Below are positions 21,301-28,320 of a DNA stretch of 28,320 nt, in pieces. The translations under genes were made by a program, and so were the position numbers. The DNA is taken from NCBI GenBank assembly GCA_004335835.1, contig RWJK01001274.1, positions 19,266 through 47,585 on the forward strand. Direction: 5' to 3'. The notes beneath the pieces were generated by a model. The model saw only the letters and a program-made list of their open reading frames with translations, did no database searches and was not told the origin of the DNA. This stretch comes from Scenedesmus sp. ARA3. Taxonomy: Eukaryota > Chlorophyta > Chlorophyceae > Sphaeropleales > Scenedesmaceae. Positions within the stretch are counted from its first letter, which is position 1. Each line of letters starts with the position of its first letter.

Positions 21301-24227
21301 GCAACCAGCAGCGCCTGCTGGCCACTGCAGTGCAGTGCAAGACAGCTCACAGCAGGAAGCCAGCGACAGCAGACGCAGCGACAGCAGCGGTGCTGGTGGG
21401 CAGAGCATGTCTAAGGGCTCTTCACTCAACAGCAGCAGCAGCAGTAGCCACAGCATAGCAACAACCGAATGCACATATCCGTCAGCAGTACATGCGCATG
21501 ATGAGTCTGCTAGCTCAGTCGCAGCAGGGGCACTGGCTTCGGAAGAGGCAGGCACGGCTGCTGGCGCAAACGCGGACGGTGATGAGCAGGCTCTGGATGA
21601 CAGTATGACAAGTGGCAGTGCAGATGAGGCAGGCAGTCGTGACAGCGCTGATGATGGTGCTGGCAGCAGCGGCGCCTCGCCAGATGGCCAGCAGTGCCGG
21701 CAGCAGAGGCGAGGCCTGCTTGCCACGGGCTGGCTGCAGAGGCAGCAAGCTGCCTTTGACCAGTTGCAAGCTGAGGTGGCAGCGCTGCCTGCAAGGTCGC
21801 CTGGCATTTCTGAGCAGCCTGTAGGAGCGCTGCCATCGGCACCGGCGGCAGCACATGCTGCAGATGGAGCAGAGGGTTTGCTGGCCTTTCAGGCGCAGCT
21901 GCTGCAGCAGCTGCCACCACCCCGGCTGGGTGCTGCTCATTGTACGCCCAACAGACCTGGGCTGGCGGGTTGTGACAGCAGCAGTAGCAGCAGCAAGCCA
22001 GCACCTGGCAGTACACCTCCTGCAGCCCACCGGGTACGGCAGCAGCATCCTGGCAAGCACGTGCATTCTGGTGGGGGCAGCAGCAGCAAGCCTGTCAGTG
22101 GTGGTGGTGCCGCTGCTGCTGCTAGACGTGCTGCATCCCTGTCCCCTGCAGACGCAGTCAGGCGCGAGCGTGCCGCGTGGAAGAAGCAGCAGGCACGGGA
22201 AGCAGCTGAGGAGGCAGCACGGCGTGAAGCACGCGCTGCAGAGCTTGCGGCAGCAGCGCAGGAGCGTGCAGAGGTGCAAGCTCGGCAGCAGCAGGAGAGC
22301 GCACAGGCTGCTGCTGCGCACCGGCAGCACATGCGAGCAGTGCAAGCACGGCTGCCAAGGGGCCAGCTGGCCGAGTTGGGCGCAGCATTTAGGCAGCGCT
22401 TGGAAGAGCAGCTAGGAGCAGCAGCAGCTGCTGCAGCTGCCGCAGGAGGAGGGCTTGTAGTTGAGGTTGCAGGTGGTGACAGCAGCAGCTGTGGCGAGCC
22501 TGGCAGCATGCTGCAGGGCGGTGGCGTGAACAGCAGCGCCGGCGAGCTGCTGGTGCTGCAGGAGTCAGTGGGAGGGCAGGCACTGCTGGTGGATTTGAAA
22601 GATAAAGGCGACAGCAGCAGCGGTAAAGCTTGCAGCGCAGCTGGGCCTGGCGCAGTTACACAGGGTGGAACAGGCGCTGCTGCAACGCGCCCACCAGTGA
22701 GCCGGCACAGCAGCAGCAGCAGCAGCAGCAGCAGGCGTGAACAGAAGTCCAGGGCAAGCAGCAGTACGGGCAGTTCTGCTGCTGCTTCTCAGCCTGCATC
22801 GGCGGTAGCATCAAGGCGCAGCACCCCAGAGCGTGAGCGCAGGGAGCAACAGCCAGCAAAAGGCAGCAGGTGAGAGATTAGAAGTAATAAGCCATGAGAT
22901 TGGGGCGCCAACCTGCATAGGCTGCTGGGATGTGCTGGCATTGCAGGTGATGCAAGTGTCGAACTGGGCTATGTGCTACTGTGCATAGCCAGTGGGTGGC
23001 GCCCCTAAGACCAGGAACATCACCACCACGCCAACTGTGTTACCCTGTGCTGTGCTTTGTGCCGCAGGCAACCTGCCGCAGACAAGCCGTGGCGGCTCGC
23101 ACGCAAAGGCAGCAGGCGCAAGTCAGAGCCAGATGTGGAGATCTTCTGCCCGTACAGCACACACTTAGAAGACCCCAAACCTGAGCAGCAGCAGCAGCAG
23201 CAGCAGCACCAACAGGTGTTGCTGCTACCTCTGCATGAGCACCAGCAGCAGCTGTTTAGCCTCAGGGCGCTGCAGCTGGAGCAGGCGCAGCCAGCAGCAG
23301 AGCTGACATTTGCAGGGCAACTTCCTCTGAAAGCAACAGCAACAGCGTTGTCAGCAGCAGCATCTGGCAGCGGACATGCCTCAGCGCAGTGTGAGAGCCC
23401 CCAGGCGAAGCGTGTGTTGCAGCAGATACAGTCTGCGTTGTTTCTAGCCATGCCCGATGACGCAGGCTGCTGCAGCACAGGAGCAGCTGCCGCTGCTGCT
23501 GCACCCTGCACCGAAAGCAGCAGCTGCACTGCCAGTGCTGCGGCCAGTGGTGATGCCGGTGGTGACGCCTTCGGGCTGCCACCAGAAGCATCTGCAGCTG
23601 CAGGCGCTGGCGCTGATGCTGATGCTGCTGCCTCTGCTGCTGTCGGGGCTGTGCCGCTGGCTGCGCGCATAGAGGCGCTGCGCTGCAGCCTGGAGGAGAG
23701 CCTTGGGCAGGAGGCGATGATGATGGCGTACAGGTGAGGCGGTACTTGCAGCGCTGCAGCATAGAGTGTGCTAAAGCGAGGACGGAACAGGCAGTGCTGG
23801 TGTGTTTTTCTCGTACATGCACTGTGTTAGTGCATTTAGTGGCGCTTGCTGAGCGGCAGGTATCGTATGAAGGCGAGAGAGTGTTGTTCTGACTGCCTCA
23901 TATCATCGACTAGATGTAGCATTGCGCATGCCGGTGCAAGCGTTGCAACTGCCCTCAGCTGCCTGGTGTGGCAGTGCTCTCAACATTACCGTGCGATCTG
24001 GTCTGTGCATGGTGATGCGCAGGTATGTGGAAGCCATGCAGCAGGCATCAGAGGCGGACCAAGCAACAGAAATTGGCGCTGATTCCTCAGCAGCCGGCAG
24101 CATCAAAGGCAGTGGCAGCCATGTGTATGAGAAGCTGCTTGCTGAGCTGCTGGGAGCCAGGAGCCCCCATGTGCTGCACCAGATGAACAAGCTGCTGCTG
24201 CTGGAGAGCCAGGCGTTTGGGCGGTAG
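18370..24227 (+). CDS. NIMA-related (NEK) Ser/Thr protein kinase, twelve exons, complete
   Basis: In algae NEKs act in cilium length control and cell-cycle coupling (family knowledge). Exons are 18370-18555, 18665-18730, 19057-19104, 19308-19420, 19660-19751, 19889-19962, 20222-20300, 20475-20638, 20850-20929, 21121-22869, 23068-23733 and 24023-24227; every phase matches, giving about 1173 aa. Kinase domain, residues about 19-290: GEGAFGKV (26-33), VVVKQ (Lys 61), helix C Glu 79, LDHLNIVRYIE, HIVMEYCRYGDLSGLI, HRDLKSQN (156-163), LGDFGISR, TAIGTPYYLSPEIC, KSDCWALGCVLYELASLRRAF and ARPSIDTILRMPYV. Extra residues sit between strands 2 and 3 of the N-lobe. Residues about 310-940 are Ser/Ala/Gln-rich with a charged coiled-coil-like stretch near 640-735 and a polyQ. 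The C-terminus carries a paired motif, IEALRCSLEESLGQE and LLAELLGARSPHVLHQMNKL then LLLESQAFGR, reminiscent of the NEK1-type tail. Confidence 0.93.
18731..19056 (+). other. GC-AG intron in the NEK gene
   Basis: The exon joining helix C (VKVMQ) to ELDHLNIVRY ends at CAG|gcaagg. No GT donor nearby keeps the frame or the kinase alignment, while the GC donor gives a seamless NEK sequence. CAG|GCAAG is the usual context of the rare GC-AG class. Confidence 0.85.
23185..23217 (+). repeat. polyQ-encoding CAG run in the NEK tail
   Basis: Contiguous CAG codons, interrupted by a His codon and a CAA, encode a polyglutamine patch in exon 11. It is kept in frame, unlike the CAG runs in introns. Confidence 0.85.
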
Positions 24228-24871
24228 CTTCCAGCTGCAGGGTTTGGGCTGGGAATAGTGCAGTAAATCAATCTGTTCACGCGTGTACCGGCTATTGCTG
24301 GCCATGTGCACCATGCAGTCACGTGTCAATGCCTCAGGCACAGGCTGGTGTTTGACCATGGTGGTGTCCAGGGTTACAACCACCACCACCAACCAGGTGA
24401 AGGTTCTGCAGTTGGGGGTTTGACCCTATGGCATAAACGCTGCGTGTGAGAGTTTTTTCCAGTTCGGGGGCGTAGTAGGCGAGTAGCAATGCCATCATCT
24501 TGGGATCCAACTTGCTACGACGTCACTGTCAAGTACTACGATCTGCCACAAGTAACAATGGTCCATCTTACTGTGTACCATCAATATGCAAGTTGCTGTG
24601 TAGATTGGCACATGCTTGCCATGCCTTACAGCACGTGAGCAGGAGTGCCCCGCTTGTCGAGTCCATTACAGGCACTACTGATCCTCCCTGCCACGGCTGA
24701 GCCTGTGTTGATCATTTAATAACGTTGTAAAGAAACAAATTAACACGCTCGGTGGTGCCAGACTCGCCACGACGATGCAGCGGGCCATTGGTGACCCTCG
24801 CATTGCAGGCCTTCGGACTACTGGGCAGCAGACGCCGTTCTGCAGGTGATTTCAGGTTAAATTTAACAAGT
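24228..24871. other. Intergenic interval between NEK and the membrane-protein gene
   Basis: Holds the NEK 3' UTR and the promoter of the next gene. A TGTAA at about 24726-24730 is a possible poly(A) signal for NEK. A short CCACCACCACCACCA run is at 24380-24393. No gene is seen. Confidence 0.5.
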
Positions 24872-27057
24872 ATGGCTCGTCGCGGTGGAAGCTGCTGCCT
24901 CTGCTGTTCAGCTAGTGAGAAAGGCAGCAGCAGCAGTGGCACTGACCCACTTCTGCTTCACTGCAGAGCTCGCACGCCATGTGCAGGCAGAAGGCAGCCG
25001 ACGCAACGCAGGGCCTCCAATGAGACCAGCACGAGCACAACCGAAGTCAGCAATAGCACAAGCAGCAGCAGCGCCCAACCGCTGCAACCCCCACCTGCAA
25101 GCAGCAGCAGCAGCGCAGAACCTGTGGCAGCGCCTGTACGGCCTGCACGCACTGTGTATCCCAGCTCTCCCTGGACTGCGCAGACTGCCGCCATCAGTGT
25201 GTCGGGGCCCTACATCACCACCAGCAGCATCGATGGCGACTCGCTCATAATGTCTGCTGACTTTTTGGAGCGGGAGCTGGTGGGGCCCTACAAGTTCAAC
25301 AGCCACCAGGTGGGGTGGCACAAGACACACTATTATATAAACAAATTCGCACATATCTGTACACATATTGCCGCATACACACAAGTTCGCAGGTATGTAC
25401 AAGTTGAACAGCCACCAGATGGGCAGGCACACCCGTCGCATGAAACTTGCAGTAAACTGCAGGAACACGCACAGAATCCCGCGCCAAGGTCTCTGCAGGC
25501 AGCACCAATGCTGTTTGCATGGTGACGACCAGGACAGAAGGTGCCGGGCATTGAGGACAGATGCAGGCATTGCTTGGCTAATCCTCGAAACACAACGCAC
25601 GTGACACACACATCCCAGCACCAAGCCTGGCATGCTAGTGGTCCAGCACTCTGGCCGGCCTGCTTTCCTGCAAGCTGCCGTCGTCGCTGCCCCGGCTACT
25701 GCCTGCTCGCCACAGATGCCACGCGGCACTTCCTGCCCAACATCTCTGTTGTCACGACGGCCAACACCAGCACCACCGCCACCACAACACCACACCACCA
25801 ACACCACCTGTCGCCGCTGTCCTGCATGCAGCTGGAGATCATCCATGAGCTGGCTGAGGGCATGAAGGGCTGCAGCACCGCCTTTGTGGCCGTGGCGCTG
25901 GCAGGCATTGCGCTCACAGTGGCAGCCAGCTCGGGCCTGCCCATGGAGGACGCGCCAGAGGTGCGGCAGCAGCAGCAGCGAAGTGCATCGGTTGATGAGG
26001 TTGCGCATGGTTGCACATAGATCATTGGGAAGAGCAGCCAGGTTGGGCCTGTTCTTGGAGGACGCGCAGGAGGTGCGGCGGCAGCAGCAGCAGCAGCAGC
26101 GAAATGCATCAACGTTTCAAGTTGCACATAGTTGCACACGGTTGATTGGGGAGAGCAGCCAGCTCAGGGCTGCCCATGGAGGATGCGCCAGAGGTGAGGC
26201 AGCAGCAGCAGCAGCAGCAGAGGGTGGTGATGGGAGCTGGCGCGTGTGTTTATGCCAGCCTGTGCACCTGCGCCAGCTTGTGTCAGGTGCTCAATGTGCA
26301 CACATGTGCATGCCCATAGCAGCAGCAGAATGCAGCAAGAGATAAAGTAGCTCAGGAACAGCAGCCAGCTCGGGCCTGCCCATGGAGGACGCACCAGAGG
26401 TGCGGCGGCAGCAGCAGCAGCAGCAGCAGCAAAATGGGTCTCAAAGGATAAGGGCGCAGGCAGTTGACAGGGAAGACATCTCGGTTTGTGCCTGGTGTGC
26501 AGCAGGACGGGCAGCTGCATCTGCCGCGAGTGCGTGTGCTGCGTGCTGGGGCGTGCACAGCAGCAGCAGCAGCTCAGGGTATGCTGCAGCCGTGCAGGCT
26601 GCCTTGCTGTCCACAGCAGCGCCTGACAAACATTCCCTTTTCATTCCTTGTGTATGCAGGTTCTGTTCAACGGCATCACTGTGGGTGACGTGGCGTCCTG
26701 GGTGGACAGCCTGCTGGTGGCGGCGCTGCTCAACCTGGGCGCAGCCTCCTTCAGCAGAGTTGAAGAAACAACATGCAAGGAGCGGCAGCTGGCATACACC
26801 TTCCAGGTGCGGTGCGAGACGGCCAGGCTGCATCGCAGCTGGTGCCGTGTGGTGCTGTTGTTGGTTGGCTGGCATGCATTGCAGAGGGAAAGAGGTTGAG
26901 CGTCTCGTGCGGCTGCTGCTATGGGCGCCGCTCGCTGCACACTGCGCTGCAAGGACATTTGAGAAAGCATGCGCTTGTGCGCACATCGAGCACCTGCGCA
27001 GGCTGGCGCAGCGGCACAGGCTGCCACAAACACACACGCCAGCTCCCATCACCACCC

Positions 27058-27093
<36 letters not shown>

Positions 27094-27375
27094 GCCGCAG
27101 GGCATCAACCGCTTGGGCCTCATGTTCACGCAGTTCTCGATTGCTGCCACCACTATGAGCATCACCACCTTCTGCTGCCGCTGCTGCTGCTGCTGCTGCT
27201 GCCGCAGGGCATCAACCGCCTCGGCCTTATGTTCACGCAGTTCTCAATTGCCGCCACCACGGTGAGCATCACCACCCTCTGCTGCTGCTGCTGCTGCTGC
27301 TGCAGGGCATCAACCGCCTCGGCCTCATGTTCACGCAGTTCTCCATTGCCGCCAGCACCGTGAGCATCACCACCC

Positions 27376-27432
<57 letters not shown>

Positions 27433-28262
27433 GCTGCAGGGCATCAACCGTCTGGGTCTCATGTTCACGTGGTTTTCAATTGCCGCCACCACCATGAGTA
27501 TCACCACCCCCTGCTGCTGCTGCTGCTGCTGCTGCTGCTTCTGCTATTGCTGCTGCTTCTGCTGCTGCTTCTGCTGCTGCTGCTGCTGCTGCTGCAGGGC
27601 ATCAACCGCTTAGGCCTCATGTTCACGCAGTTCTCTATCGCTGCCACCACCGTGAGCATTGTGACCACGCTGGAGGCAGCCAGCAAGTGGCCACCCCTGG
27701 TCACGCTGGCAAGCGGGCTCTTCTTTGCGGCTGCTGTGGGCCGCAGCGGCGCCATGTGGTGAGTATGTGCACAGCCAGGCTTTGTACGTAGCAGGCACAG
27801 CCAGCAGCCGAGGGTTGAGGCTGCAAGTGGCCGCCCCTGGTCACGCTGGCCTCTGGGCTCTTCTTTGCTGCTGCTGTGGGCCGCAGCGTCGCAATGTGGT
27901 GAGTGCTCGGCGCAGCCACTTGGGCTGGATGTAGCAGGCTTTGGCAGCAGCCTATGTTTGTGGGAGCAAGTGGCCGCCCATGATCACGCTGGCAAGTGGG
28001 CTCTTCTTTGCGGCGGCAGTCGGCCGCAGCGGCGCCATGTGGCAAGGATGCGGCACAATGATTGCATATGCACAGATAGCAGCCCATGCATGCAGTCGGC
28101 GTGCTGCTGCGCTAGTTTCCTGTGTGTGTGTGTGTTTTGCCTGGCACCGTGCAAAGATTCGTGCCACCGCCGTTGTGACGACGTGCATGACGTGACTGCC
28201 ATGCACACAAGCAGCCACTCTTGGTGGCTGCGCGTTACTGTAGGTTGACCCGTGTTGCAACT

Positions 28263-28320
<58 letters not shown>
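24872..28320 (+). CDS. Unrecognised multi-pass membrane protein, incomplete at the right edge
   Basis: Proposed exons are 24872-25309, 25619-25960 (5' border least certain), 26660-26806 and 27598-27758, with phases 0, 0, 0, then 2 into an exon not resolved. The N-terminus (MARRGGSCCLCC then Ser/Thr/Pro/Ala-rich) could be an organelle transit peptide. It is followed by SGPYITTSSIDGDSLIMSAD and FLERELVGPYKFNSHQ. Four hydrophobic segments follow: CSTAFVAVALAGIALTVAAS, SWVDSLLVAALLNLGAASF, INRLGLMFTQFSIAATTVSI and WPPLVTLASGLFFAAAVGRS. Between helices two and three lies SRVEETTCKERQLAYTFQ. I do not recognise the family. Three of the exon segments are tandemly multiplied within the gene (separate entries), so the real transcript may use different or additional copies. 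The 5' start is the first in-frame ATG; the frame is open upstream. Confidence 0.55.
25289..25427 (+). repeat. Partial duplication of the end of exon 1, period 109 bp
   Basis: TACAAGTTCAACAGCCACCA plus the donor region at 25289 recurs at 25398 as TACAAGTTGAACAGCCACCA. The second copy has AT where the first has the GT donor (CAG|GTGG versus CAGATGG), so it cannot use the same splice site. It lies in the intron. Confidence 0.8.
25926..26430 (+). repeat. Four tandem copies of an exon end with its donor and a CAG run
   Basis: CCAGCTCGGGCCTGCCCATG and the following bases encode SSGLPMEDAPE, then GAG|gtgcgg, then a CAG run. Copies begin at 25926, 26038, 26159 and 26365 (periods 112, 121 and 206). 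The first belongs to the predicted exon. Copies 2 to 4 are preceded by GAGCAG or ACAGCAG and still end in GAG|gtgcgg or GAG|gtgagg. Copy 2 is the most diverged. Each copy is followed by 4 to 8 CAG units, and the inter-copy sequence between 1-2 and 2-3 is also related. Confidence 0.85.
26197..27095. repeat. Inverted repeat in the introns flanking exon 26660-26806
   Basis: The left arm, 26221-26312, reads in reverse complement almost the same as 26967-27058. Shared blocks include GAGCACCTG, GCTGGCGCAG, GCACAGGCTG and CGCCAGCTCCCATCACCACC. Both arms are 92 bp and I estimate roughly four-fifths identity by eye. The left arm is bordered by a CAG run (26197-26220) and the right arm by a CTG run (27061-27095), which are complementary too. 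The arms enclose exactly one predicted exon. Confidence 0.85.
27101..27655 (+). repeat. Five tandem copies of a membrane-helix exon start, separated by CTG runs
   Basis: GGCATCAACCG begins at 27101, 27208, 27306, 27440 and 27598, each time directly after a CTG-rich tract ending in CAG. Each copy reads INRLGLMFTQFSIAATT or a near variant (copy 4 has FTWF). Copies 1 to 4 then diverge to CATCACCACCC and a new CTG run. Only copy 5 continues as a full exon. After the 54-nt core, copies 2, 3 and 5 have GTGAGC, whereas copies 1 and 4 have ATGAGC/ATGAGT, so they lack a donor. Confidence 0.92.
27684..28042 (+). repeat. Three tandem copies of a membrane-helix exon end
   Basis: The segment encoding KWPPLVTLASGLFFAAAVGR then SGAMW begins at 27685, 27825 and 27968 (periods 140 and 143). 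Copies 1 and 2 end at ATGTG|gtgagt; copy 3 ends ATGTG|gcaagg, a possible GC donor. The intervening introns are related (both have GTAGCAGGC). Copy 3 can be joined in phase from a GGGAG acceptor; copy 2 cannot with any obvious acceptor. Copy 2 has VGRSVAMW in place of VGRSGAMW. Confidence 0.9.
28268..28320. repeat. CTG run at right window edge
   Basis: Seventeen CTG units and a partial unit. It is oriented like the CTG tracts that precede acceptors of the gene in which it lies, so the next exon may start just outside the window. Confidence 0.95.

Noticed and set aside
21515..22345. 276-codon minus-strand frame
   Set aside because: Antisense to the Ser/Ala-rich exon 10 of the kinase; rich in Cys, Leu and His as expected from reverse-reading CAG-type codons.
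25619..25716. Alternative frame reading PGMLVVQHSGRPAFLQAAVV before the second exon of the membrane-protein gene
   Set aside because: It looks protein-like but cannot be joined in phase to both the upstream donor at 25309 and the downstream helix segment, so it was not used in the model.
24908..26008. 366-codon open frame on the minus strand
   Set aside because: It lies antisense to the plus-strand exons of the membrane-protein gene, has no domain, and its length follows from repeated CTG/CAG and low stop density.
27101..27655. CRISPR-like alternation of repeats and spacers
   Set aside because: The repeat is a coding exon segment with splice signals and the spacers are CTG runs; the context is eukaryotic with introns.

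Overview
The window looks like nuclear DNA from a green alga (Chlorophyta, probably Chlorophyceae of the Sphaeropleales or Chlamydomonadales type; this is inference). The reasons are many short phased introns with GT-AG borders and a (T)GCAG acceptor, the algal poly(A) element TGTAA, a plant-type V-ATPase subunit e, a plant-type SWC6, a NIMA-related kinase with a long Ser/Ala/Gln-rich tail, and CAG/CTG runs almost everywhere. I saw no tRNA, rRNA, CRISPR array, prokaryotic operon or intact transposon.

Layout. 1-3.7 kb: poorly resolved minus-strand exons, including a Pro-rich segment at the left edge that may begin a multicopper-oxidase-like secreted protein. 4.5-5.1 kb (minus): a complete three-exon V-ATPase subunit e gene of 65 aa, with five tandem TGTAA signals downstream. 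5.1-7.2 kb: no convincing gene. 7.2-9.4 kb (minus): a complete six-exon SWC6/ZNHIT1 gene (SWR1 complex, H2A.Z deposition). 9.96-11.75 kb (plus): a divergently transcribed, unrecognised four-exon gene. 12.5-15.1 kb (plus): a five-exon PP2C phosphatase of about 531 aa. 15.1-18.4 kb: a T/G-rich stretch without a convincing gene. 18.4-24.2 kb (plus): a twelve-exon NEK kinase of about 1173 aa, including one GC-AG intron. 24.9 kb to the right edge (plus): an unrecognised, probably four-helix membrane protein gene, incomplete at the edge.

The gene models come from checking that reading phase is kept across every proposed splice junction. They are strong for VHA-e, SWC6, PP2C and the kinase, and weaker for the two unrecognised genes. 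The neighbours do not form a functional cluster; they are ordinary eukaryotic housekeeping and signalling genes.

The most unusual region is the right-hand membrane protein gene. Three exon segments have been tandemly multiplied in place (x4, x5 and x3), the copies are bounded by CAG or CTG runs, some copies have lost the donor GT, and the introns on either side of one exon carry a 92-bp inverted repeat. Across the window, simple repeats repeatedly sit directly in front of 3' splice sites, and both window ends lie in such CAG/CTG runs.
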